This document shows, in pieces, positions 8,956 to 16,173 of a DNA stretch of 47,242 nt. The DNA comes from Steroidobacteraceae bacterium (GTDB lineage: Bacteria; Pseudomonadota; Gammaproteobacteria; Steroidobacterales; Steroidobacteraceae): the NCBI GenBank assembly GCA_022865595.1, contig JALHTE010000119.1, positions 1-47,242 of the forward strand, read 5' to 3'. Positions within the stretch are counted from its first letter, which is position 1, and each line of letters opens with the position of its first letter. A program made the translations under genes and the position numbers. The notes under the pieces are model-generated. The model was not told the DNA's origin. It saw nothing but the letters and a program-made list of their open reading frames with translations, and searched no databases.

Positions 8956-9355
8956 CTTGTCCGCCTGCCGCTGCCACGGCGCCTGGGTTCGCTTCCGGCG
9001 CGGGATCTGTCGCCGCCTTGCTTTCCGTTGCTGGGTGATCGTGCGCGCTCGGATTCGCCGCCGCCGTCGCCGTGGCCGCGGTCGTCCCGGCAGTCACTGT
9101 TGCAGAAGTCTTCCCGGCAGTCTCCGTGGCAGCCGGCGCCGGCGTGTGAATCGTCGGGGCGGGCCGCGGCGTTTCCTTCAGCGGGTCGTATTGCACTTCC
9201 TGCTCGAGTTGCGTGCGCAATTGCCGCGCCATGGCACGCGCGCGTCCTGCCCAGCGCCCGAGATCCGAGGCGAGCTTGGGCAGCCGCTCGGGACCCAGTA
9301 CCAGCAGTGCGATCCCGCAGATCAGCAGGATTTCAGTGAACCCGACTTCGAACAT
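8936..9355 (-). CDS. tatB: Sec-independent translocase subunit TatB
   Basis: 139 residues. MFEVGFTEILLICGIALLVLGPERLP is the classic TatB start: one N-terminal helix, hinge G-P, then an amphipathic helix (ASDLGRWAGRARAMARQ). TatB forms the receptor complex with TatC. The C-terminal half (about 75-139) is a low-complexity Ala/Thr/Pro tail, longer than strictly needed and likely disordered. It lies 4 nt after tatA. Confidence 0.93.
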   Translation of the reverse strand: MFEVGFTEILLICGIALLVLGPERLPKLASDLGRWAGRARAMARQLRTQLEQEVQYDPLKETPRPAPTIHTPAPAATETAGKTSATVTAGTTAATATAAANPSAHDHPATESKAATDPAPEANPGAVAAAGGQDESKSA

Positions 9356-9359
9356 CTCG

Positions 9360-9596
9360 TCAGGCGTTCGGCTTGCTGTCCGACTTCGCGGCGCCGGCGC
9401 GCTCGTTGAAGCCCGCGTCCTTGTCGGACTCGTCGCTCAATTGCCTGGTCTGCTCGTCGTCGCCCTCGTTCACGGATTTCTTGAAGTTGCGTACCGCCGC
9501 GCCCAGGTCGGAGCCGACGTTGCGCAGCTTCTTCGCGCCGAACAGCACGAGTGCGATCAGGAGGATGATGATCAGTTCGCGAAAGCCGATTCCCAT
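9360..9596 (-). CDS. tatA: Sec-independent translocase subunit TatA
   Basis: 78 residues. [20 protein letters not shown] gives one short N-terminal helix, followed by the [19 protein letters not shown] amphipathic helix and an acidic tail. TatA oligomers form the pore. It is distinguished from TatB by its length, its F-G hinge and its order in the operon. Confidence 0.93.
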   Translation of the reverse strand: MGIGFRELIIILLIALVLFGAKKLRNVGSDLGAAVRNFKKSVNEGDDEQTRQLSDESDKDAGFNERAGAAKSDSKPNA

Positions 9597-9647
9597 TGCA
9601 GGTCTCCGGGGCCGATATGGCGGACGGCAATGATACGCGAATCGGGA

Positions 9648-10109
9648 TCAGGCCCCGGCAACCTCGACAGCGTTCCTGAGCCAGAACGTGACCGGGCCGT
9701 CGTTCGTCAGGCTGACCTGCATGTTCGCGCCGAACCGCCCCGTTGCCACGCGGTCGCCCAGTGTCGCGCGCGCGCGGCGAACCACGTGGTCGAACAGGGA
9801 TAGTCCGAGGTCCGGGGCGGCCGCAGCGGTGAAACTCGGTCGCATTCCCTTTGTGGTGTCGGCTGCCAGCGTGAACTGGGGAACCAGCAGCAGGCTGCCC
9901 CCGGTGTCGACGAGGCTGAGGTTCATACGGCCCGCAGGGTCCTCGAAGACCCTGTAACCCAGCAACCGGTCGACCATGCGATCCGCCTGCGTCCCGGTGT
10001 CCATTCGCTCCACGGCCAGCAGTACCAGCAGGCCGGCCCCGATCTGGCCTACCACCGCCCCGTTGACCTCGACGCGGCCCTCGGTGACTCGCTGCAGCAA
10101 CGCAATCAT
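9648..10109 (-). CDS. dtd: D-aminoacyl-tRNA deacylase
   Basis: 153 residues, full length for Dtd, which hydrolyses D-amino acids (and glycine mischarged on tRNA-Ala) from tRNAs. MIALLQRVTEGRVEVNG, the RVFEDPAGRMNLSL segment and the cross-subunit NDGPVTFWL motif (GxP-type) are present. The normally SQFTL active-site motif reads PQFTL (Pro77). The rest of the site, including Thr80, is intact, so it is probably functional. It begins just downstream of the AT-rich island, from which a predicted promoter reads into it. It lies 51 bp upstream of tatA, so it may share a transcript with tat. Confidence 0.93.
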   Translation of the reverse strand: MIALLQRVTEGRVEVNGAVVGQIGAGLLVLLAVERMDTGTQADRMVDRLLGYRVFEDPAGRMNLSLVDTGGSLLLVPQFTLAADTTKGMRPSFTAAAAPDLGLSLFDHVVRRARATLGDRVATGRFGANMQVSLTNDGPVTFWLRNAVEVAGA

Positions 10110-10123
10110 TGACGGTCGATACG

Positions 10124-10152
10124 ACTATCCGTATCCCACATTAATCTGTCAA
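10124..10152 (-). promoter_or_regulatory. Predicted promoter for dtd-tatABC inside the AT-rich island edge
   Basis: On the minus strand a consensus -35 TTGACA (10152-10147) is followed after 17 nt by GATAGT (10129-10124; four of six bases match TATAAT). Transcription would begin about 8 nt before the dtd ATG, leaving almost no leader. The -35 box lies within the AT-rich element and the -10 just outside its left end. Confidence 0.45.
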
Positions 10153-10378
10153 ATATCATAAACAGCTTACACAAATACCAATTGTGTCTATCCAATCAAA
10201 AATTAAGATTCGATATCCCACCTAATGGCTACTTTGCTCAGTAATTCGCAAATCATCCTATGAATAACCAGCATTTCGGACTTAGTGGGTAATAGAGTCT
10301 ACAGGTAAGCCATTTTCTCAATTGTGTGTCATATGCAATCTTAACGATAACCAACAGATTAACCCATGGTGGGATATC
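10131..10378. mobile_element. AT-rich inverted-repeat island, possible MITE or remnant element
   Basis: A sharply AT-rich block (17 G/C of 60 in 10141-10200) inside GC-rich genes, with no coding potential. The ends are inverted relatives: left TATCCCACATTAATCTGT (10132-10149), right ACAGATTAA (10354-10362), then a 7-nt insert and TGGGATATC to 10378. An extra copy GATATCCCACC at 10212-10222 pairs perfectly with GGTGGGATATC at 10368-10378. Two possible target duplications are a TA flanking TCCCAC...GTGGGA, or CTATC at 10125-10129 and 10378-10382. Neither is decisive. It ends 5 bp from the stop codon of the lipoprotein gene. Confidence 0.5.
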
Positions 10379-10382
10379 TATC

Positions 10383-10961
10383 TCAGTTTGCCGAGAGCTC
10401 ACTCGCGCGCTCCATGGAGTTCTGAGCCTCGGCGTCCTTGCCGCGAGCGCGCTGGGAATCCGCAATCAGGCGCCAAGCCTGGCTCTGCGTCCGGTCATCG
10501 CCCACCGACATGGCCAGCGCCTTGCGGCCCATGCCCTCTGCCTGCGCGAAATTGTGCTGGTCCATCCTGAGCCGGCCCAGTTCGATCCACAGCAGCGGAT
10601 TGTTGGGCTCGATGCGCAGCGCGCGTTCCAGCGTCACCGTGGCGCCCGGAAGGTCCCCCTTGCTGCGTTGCGCACGCGCCTGGGCGACCAGCGCGCTGCT
10701 TGCGGGACCCAGGGTCGCCGGTGGTGTCCTGGGGCGCTCTCGTGGCAGTGGCGTTGGCGTAGGCGCGTCGATGACCGGTTCGCTGCCGGAGCCCGGCGCG
10801 GCGATGACAGGCGGTGAACCGAGGATCGGGCCAGACCCGCTCCGCGCATCCCCGCCGCCACGGGTCGTCGGGGTCGACTGCTCGCTCTTGAACGGATCGA
10901 GAGCGCAGCCCGACGCACCGAGCGCCAGGCAGAAAGATAAGGCGAGGGTTCGACTAAGCAT
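10383..10961 (-). CDS. TPR lipoprotein, LpoP-like activator of PBP1b
   Basis: 192 residues starting MLSRTLALSFCLALGASGC, a lipoprotein signal with the lipidated Cys at 19. A Gly/Pro/Ser-rich, probably disordered linker (about 25-95) follows, then C-terminal tetratricopeptide repeats (DLPGATVTLERALRIEPNNP, then LWIELGRLRMDQHNFAQAE). This is the architecture of Pseudomonas LpoP, an outer-membrane lipoprotein encoded beside PBP1b that activates it. Here the gene lies 34 bp downstream of mrcB. I chose this ATG because longer frames upstream overlap mrcB and lack the signal. The LpoP role is inferred from architecture and context. Confidence 0.78.
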   Translation of the reverse strand: MLSRTLALSFCLALGASGCALDPFKSEQSTPTTRGGGDARSGSGPILGSPPVIAAPGSGSEPVIDAPTPTPLPRERPRTPPATLGPASSALVAQARAQRSKGDLPGATVTLERALRIEPNNPLLWIELGRLRMDQHNFAQAEGMGRKALAMSVGDDRTQSQAWRLIADSQRARGKDAEAQNSMERASELSAN

Positions 10962-10995
10962 GGCCGTCGATTGTCCGGTCCGCGACCGCGACAGA

Positions 10996-13317
10996 TCAAG
11001 GCGGGATTTGACCGCTGGCATCGGGCTCGAACATCGTGGCGCCAGGTGTGCCGACCGCGCCCGGCGGGCATTCCTGGCTCGCCGGCAGGACCGCGCCATA
11101 GCGGAACGGGAGGCTGACCGCGTCTTCATCGCAGAACGGCGACGTCTCCAGCCCCGAGTAGTAGTCGATCCAGCGGTCGTCCAGTCCCTCAGGCATCAGC
11201 GGATCGAACGACGTGGTCGTGATCGAAGACATGAACTTCGACCAGGCCGCCAGCGCGCCCGTGGTGCCCGTGAGCCCGGTCTCCGAGTTGTCGTCGTGCC
11301 CCATCCACACCACGGCCAGGTGCGAGCCCGAGAAACCTGCGAACCAGCTGTCGCGATAGTCATTCGAGGTGCCGGTCTTCCCCGCGACCACGAGCCCGGC
11401 CGGAAGGGTCCTGCGGGCCGCTCGCCCGGTGCCCCACTCCATCACCTCGATGAGCATCCGGTCGAGCGTGTACACGGTGCCCGGCGCAGCCGCTTCAGCG
11501 ATCTCGAGCTGTGGCGACTTCAGCTGCTTGCCGGATTCCGAGAGCACCGCGCGCACCGCCCGCAGCGGGGACCGGAAGCCGCCGTTGGCCAGCGTGTTGT
11601 ACATCTGCGCGACGTTATAAGGGCTCAGGTTGGTAGCGCCGAGCAGCATGGACGGGTAGGCCTCCGGCTCTTCGTCGAGCCCGAGCTGGACGAAGCTACG
11701 CGCGACCCGCGGCAGCCCGACCTCGAGGCCGAGGTTCACCGTCGGCAGATTGAGTGACTGGGTCAAGGCGCGCACCGCGGGCATTTCGCCGCGCACCTGC
11801 CTGTCGTAATTCGCGGGTTTCCATGTCTGGCCGTTCGGAAGTTTCACCGTGACCGGCTCGTCGTGAACGATCGTGGCCGGTGTATACCTGCCGGTCTCCA
11901 GCGCCGAGAGGTAGACGAGTGGTTTCGCCAGCGAACCGATCGGCCGGCGGGCATCGAGTGCGCGGTTGAAGCCGTCGAATGACGCGCGCCGGCCACCAAC
12001 GATCGCAACCACCTCGCCGGTCTGCGGTGTCGTGACGACCATCACGCCTTCGAGGCCATGCGAGACCTTGCGCGGCGCGGCGTCCTGGCGGATGAGCTCC
12101 GATGCGAGCGCGGCCTCGGCCTTCTCCTGCAGCAGCGGCTCGAGCGTCGTGAACACCACGAGCCCCGACTCGGTGAGGGCGTCTTCCTTGTAGTCCGTCC
12201 GCAGCTGGCGCCGCACAAGGTCGAGGAAGGCTGGGAAGAACACCGCGCTCTTCTGTCCGGGCTTTGCGACCCCAAGCGGCCGCGCCGCTGCACGCGTGGC
12301 GTCGGCCTCGCTCACGACCCCGCGCTCGCCGAGCACACGCAGCACCAGGTTGCGTCGCGCAAGCGCCCTGTCGGCATGGCGGCGCGGGTCGTAGTACGAG
12401 GGCCCGCGCACGATCGCCACCAGCAGCGCGATCTCGGGAAGGTCCAGTTCCGCCAGCGGTTTGCCGAAATAGAACTGGCTCGCGAGTCCGAAGCCGTGAA
12501 CCGCGCGCTGGCCGTCCTGGCCCAGGTAAATCTCGTTTATGTAGGCGTTCATGATGTCCGCCTTCTCGAATCTTGCCTCGAGAATGACGGCCATCACGGC
12601 CTCCTCCGCCTTGCGGCCCAGCGTGCGCCGGCTGTCGAGAAAATAGCTCTTCACCAGTTGCTGCGTCAGCGTGCTGCCGCCTTGCTCGACCTGGCCGGCG
12701 CGCACGTTGACGAACGCCGCACGCAGGATGGCGAGCGGGCTGACGCCGTGGTGCGTGTCGAACTTCCGATCCTCGACGGCCTTGAGCGCCTCGGGAAGCA
12801 GCTTCGGCACCTCCGCCGGCGAAACGACGATCCGGTCCTCGCCGTGCGTCGGGAAGATGCTGCCGATCAACAGGGGGTCGAGCCTGATCACCGGCACGTC
12901 CGCGTGATTCGCGTCCCGAAGTGAGACCATGTTGTCGCCGGCAAACCCGATCTCGAGCAGGCGCGCATCCTGCATCCCGTCGGAAAAGCGGAAGGCGCGC
13001 AGGTACAGGCTGATGACCTCGCCGCGCCGCGAGTATGTGCCCGGCCGGTCCGCGCGCGCGACAGCGAGGTAACCGAGTCGGTTGAGTTCCGCGGCGGCTC
13101 GCTTCGCCGACAACGGCAGCCCGACGTACAACTCGATCGGCTGTGCGTAGACACGGGCCGGTAGCGTCCAGCGGCGGCCCTCGAACTGGCGCGTAACGCG
13201 ATGATCGAGTACCGCCACCACGACGATCACGAGCACGAGCAGAAGCAGGGCCAGCAGCGCGAATCCGCGCTGGATCTTCTTCCTGGTCTTCGCCTTGAGC
13301 TTTTTCCGCCTGGCCAT
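10996..13317 (-). CDS. mrcB: Penicillin-binding protein 1B (bifunctional peptidoglycan synthase)
   Basis: 773 residues; polymerises and cross-links peptidoglycan at the inner membrane. Order: basic cytoplasmic tail, one membrane helix (about 19-37), UB2H domain (about 60-140), GT51 transglycosylase with catalytic Glu182 in EDRKFDTHHG and GGSTLTQQLVKSYFL, and a transpeptidase domain with Ser462-x-x-Lys465 (GSLAKP), SLNLPT and Lys647 (KTGTSND). I place the start at the ATG of MARRKKLKAKTRKK, whose A is shared with the trkH stop (TGATG). The frame stays open further upstream inside trkH but without homology. Confidence 0.95.
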   Translation of the reverse strand: MARRKKLKAKTRKKIQRGFALLALLLLVLVIVVVAVLDHRVTRQFEGRRWTLPARVYAQPIELYVGLPLSAKRAAAELNRLGYLAVARADRPGTYSRRGEVISLYLRAFRFSDGMQDARLLEIGFAGDNMVSLRDANHADVPVIRLDPLLIGSIFPTHGEDRIVVSPAEVPKLLPEALKAVEDRKFDTHHGVSPLAILRAAFVNVRAGQVEQGGSTLTQQLVKSYFLDSRRTLGRKAEEAVMAVILEARFEKADIMNAYINEIYLGQDGQRAVHGFGLASQFYFGKPLAELDLPEIALLVAIVRGPSYYDPRRHADRALARRNLVLRVLGERGVVSEADATRAAARPLGVAKPGQKSAVFFPAFLDLVRRQLRTDYKEDALTESGLVVFTTLEPLLQEKAEAALASELIRQDAAPRKVSHGLEGVMVVTTPQTGEVVAIVGGRRASFDGFNRALDARRPIGSLAKPLVYLSALETGRYTPATIVHDEPVTVKLPNGQTWKPANYDRQVRGEMPAVRALTQSLNLPTVNLGLEVGLPRVARSFVQLGLDEEPEAYPSMLLGATNLSPYNVAQMYNTLANGGFRSPLRAVRAVLSESGKQLKSPQLEIAEAAAPGTVYTLDRMLIEVMEWGTGRAARRTLPAGLVVAGKTGTSNDYRDSWFAGFSGSHLAVVWMGHDDNSETGLTGTTGALAAWSKFMSSITTTSFDPLMPEGLDDRWIDYYSGLETSPFCDEDAVSLPFRYGAVLPASQECPPGAVGTPGATMFEPDASGQIPP

Positions 13318-14765
13318 CACTTGCGCCAGAACGACGGGGTGAACAGTACAAGCACGCTGAAGATCTCCAGTCGGCCCAGCAGCATGGCGAAGGCACACAC
13401 CCAGGTCTGGAAATCGTTCAGCGACTGGTAGTTGTTGGCGGGGCCGACGATGCCGAGACCGGGGCCCGCGTTGTTGATGCAGGCGATGACAGCCGAAAAC
13501 GAGCTGATGAAATCGAGCCCGCTTGCAAGCAGCGAGAAGGTCAGCACCACGACGGCGCCAAAGTACAGGACCACGTACGCCAGCACGGCGAACACGATCT
13601 GGTTCTGCACCACGTGTCCCGCGATCTTGACCGGCCGGACGGCCTGTGGGTGCACGAGCAGCAGCAGTTCGCGACCCGCCTGCCGGAACAGCACCAGCGT
13701 GCGGAACATCTTTATGCCGCCGCCGGTGGAGCCGGTGTTGCAGCTGTAGCAGGACAGCATCAGCATGATCATCGGCGCAAACACCGGCCAGACGGCGTAG
13801 TCCTGCGTCACGAAGCCGCAGGTTGTCGCGAGCGCGACCAGGTTGAATGACACGTAGCGGAGCGACGTCAGGAAGCCGTCATAGACGCCGCCACTCCAGA
13901 TGTAGACCGTCACGCCGAGGGTCGCCAGTGCCAGCAGCGTCAGCATCGCCTTCGCCTCGCTGTCGGACGAGTATGCCTTGAGGCTCTTCTGCTGCCAGGC
14001 CATGAAATGTCGCGAGAAATTGATCGCCGCAATCAGCATGAAGACGATCAGCACGGTTTCGATCGACTGCGAATCGTAGTAGGCGATGCTCGCGTCGTGG
14101 GTCGAGAAGCCGCCGAGCGACAGCGCGGAGAAAGCGTGGAAGATCGCGTCAAACCAGTCCATGCCGGCAATCCGGAGCGAAATCGCACAGGCGAGAGTGA
14201 ACAGGAAGTAGACCAGCCACAGCGCCTTGGCGGTCTGCGTTATTCGCGGCGTGAGCTTCTCGTTCTTGACCGGTCCCGGCGTCTCGGCCTTGTAGAGCTG
14301 CATGCCGCCGACGCCCAGGATCGGGAGGATGGCTACCACCAGCACGATGATGCCCATGCCGCCGTACCAGTGCAGCGCTCCCCTCCACATCATGACCGAC
14401 GGCGGCAGGTCCTCGAGGCCGGTCAGCACGGTTGCACCGGTGGTACTCAAGCCCGACATCGTCTCGAAAAACGCGTCGGTGAACGTGAGCCCGGGCAGCG
14501 CCAGCAGCAGCGGGACTGCCGCGATCGCCGACATCAGCGTCCACCCGAGGCTCACGAGCAGGAAACCGTCCCGCGATCGAAGCTCGCGCCTGTTGCGCCG
14601 GGTCGCTGCCCACAGCAGCCCGCCGGCGCCGAGGCAGATGAGCGAGGCGGCGACGAAATCCACCAGCATCCCGTCGCCGTAGATGATGGACGTCGCCATC
14701 GGCAGCACGTAGGTGATGCTGAACAGCATCAGCATCGAGCCCAGGACGTGGACGACCGCAAGCAT
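13317..14765 (-). CDS. trkH: Trk potassium uptake membrane subunit
   Basis: 482-residue potassium channel-like subunit with about ten hydrophobic helices and the four pore loops of the TrkH/KtrB fold. Examples are LSTTGATVLTGLEDLPPS and SLGGFSTHDASIAYY, with GSTGGGIKMFRTLVLF as the third loop. It works with TrkA, encoded 4 bp upstream in the same operon. Its stop overlaps the mrcB start by one base. Confidence 0.94.
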   Translation of the reverse strand: MLAVVHVLGSMLMLFSITYVLPMATSIIYGDGMLVDFVAASLICLGAGGLLWAATRRNRRELRSRDGFLLVSLGWTLMSAIAAVPLLLALPGLTFTDAFFETMSGLSTTGATVLTGLEDLPPSVMMWRGALHWYGGMGIIVLVVAILPILGVGGMQLYKAETPGPVKNEKLTPRITQTAKALWLVYFLFTLACAISLRIAGMDWFDAIFHAFSALSLGGFSTHDASIAYYDSQSIETVLIVFMLIAAINFSRHFMAWQQKSLKAYSSDSEAKAMLTLLALATLGVTVYIWSGGVYDGFLTSLRYVSFNLVALATTCGFVTQDYAVWPVFAPMIMLMLSCYSCNTGSTGGGIKMFRTLVLFRQAGRELLLLVHPQAVRPVKIAGHVVQNQIVFAVLAYVVLYFGAVVVLTFSLLASGLDFISSFSAVIACINNAGPGLGIVGPANNYQSLNDFQTWVCAFAMLLGRLEIFSVLVLFTPSFWRK

Positions 14766-14769
14766 CGGG

Positions 14770-16158
14770 TCAGGACTGGAAGAGTCGCTCGACCTGCTCG
14801 ACGTGGCGTCTGTCGGCGAGGAAGAGGATCACGTGGTCGTCGGTCTCGATCACGGTGTCGTGGTGCGCCATGATCACCTGGCTGCCACGCACCAGCGTGA
14901 TGATTCGCGCGCCGTCCGGAAGGTTGATGTCCTCAACGGCGCGGCCGACCACCTTGCCCCCGCGGGCGCCATGAGCGACCGTTTCCATCGCCTCCGCGGT
15001 GCCGCCGCGCAGTGAGTGCACCATGACCACGTCGCCGCGCCTCACGTAGGCGAGCAGCGACCCGATCGTCACCGTTTGCGGCGAAATCGCCACGTCGATG
15101 GGTCCGGCCTGCATCAGCTCCGCGTACGCCGGCCGCGTGATCAGGGCCATCACCCGATGCGCACCGAGGCGCTTCGCCAGCAACGCCGAGAGGATGTTCG
15201 CTTCCTCGGAATTGGTGAGCGCGCAGAACACGTCGGCGCTGTCGATGTTCTCCTCGACCAGAAGTTCCTCGTCCGCAGCATCGCCGTTCAGCACAATCGT
15301 GTTGCGGAGCTTCTCGGCAACCTCGCGCGCACGCGCGTTGCTGCGCTCGATGACCTTGACCTGGTGATTGCCTTCCTCGAGCTTCTGCGCCAGGCGCAGG
15401 CCGATGTTTCCGCCGCCAGCGATCACGACCCGCTTGACCGGATCCTCGGCCTTGCGCATCTCGCTCATCACGTTGCGGATGTCCACGGTGGCCGCTATGA
15501 AGAATACCTCGTCGTTGTGTTCGATTACCGTGTCGCCGTCCGGGTCGATGCTGTGGCCGGCGCGGTAGATGGCGGCGACGCGGGCATCCACCTGGGGGAT
15601 GTGCTGCCGGATCGCGCGTATCGGCTGGCCGACCAGCAGGCCGCCCTTGACCGCGCGCAGCCCGACGAGTCGCACTCGCGAATCGGCGAAGTCCACGACC
15701 TGCAGCGCGCCGGGATAGCGCACCAGGCGCTCGATGTACGCGGTGACCGACTCCTCCGGGCTCAGGTACATGTCGACTGCGAAGCCGGAGAGCTGCGTCG
15801 GCGGCTCGTCCTCGGTGGAAACGAAGATCTCGGGACGCTGCGTGTACGCCTGTGAGCGGATGCGCGCGATCTTTGTCGTGGTGCCGAACAGGGTCCATGC
15901 GACCTGGCAGGCGACCATGTTGACTTCATCGCTGTTGGTCAACGCGACGATCATGTCCGCGTCGCCGGCGCCCGCGAGTTCCAGCGTCCGGGGACTGGCC
16001 GCGTTGCCCTGCACGGTGCGGATGTCGATGCGGTCCTGCAGGTCGCGAAGCAGTTCGTCGTCCGTGTCCACCACGGTGACGTCGTTTGCTTCTTCACGCG
16101 CGAGGTGCTGGGCCGCGGTGCGTCCCACCTGGCCGGCCCCGAGGATGATTATTTTCAC
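14770..16158 (-). CDS. trkA: Trk system potassium regulatory subunit
   Basis: 462-residue cytoplasmic gating subunit that binds NAD(H)/nucleotides and controls TrkH. Two Rossmann RCK-N domains are visible, GAGQVGRTAAQHL at the N-terminus and GGGNIGLRLAQKLE near 240, each followed by an RCK-C domain. It starts with GTG (GTGAAAATAATC). It lies 15 bp downstream of uvrD and 4 bp upstream of trkH. Confidence 0.94.
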   Translation of the reverse strand: MKIIILGAGQVGRTAAQHLAREEANDVTVVDTDDELLRDLQDRIDIRTVQGNAASPRTLELAGAGDADMIVALTNSDEVNMVACQVAWTLFGTTTKIARIRSQAYTQRPEIFVSTEDEPPTQLSGFAVDMYLSPEESVTAYIERLVRYPGALQVVDFADSRVRLVGLRAVKGGLLVGQPIRAIRQHIPQVDARVAAIYRAGHSIDPDGDTVIEHNDEVFFIAATVDIRNVMSEMRKAEDPVKRVVIAGGGNIGLRLAQKLEEGNHQVKVIERSNARAREVAEKLRNTIVLNGDAADEELLVEENIDSADVFCALTNSEEANILSALLAKRLGAHRVMALITRPAYAELMQAGPIDVAISPQTVTIGSLLAYVRRGDVVMVHSLRGGTAEAMETVAHGARGGKVVGRAVEDINLPDGARIITLVRGSQVIMAHHDTVIETDDHVILFLADRRHVEQVERLFQS

Positions 16159-16173
16159 CGCGGCATTGTAGCG

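Noticed and set aside
10253-10465. Small 70-residue frame inside the AT-rich island
   Set aside because: Half of it is antisense-like sequence of the lipoprotein end; no ribosome site, no conserved feature.
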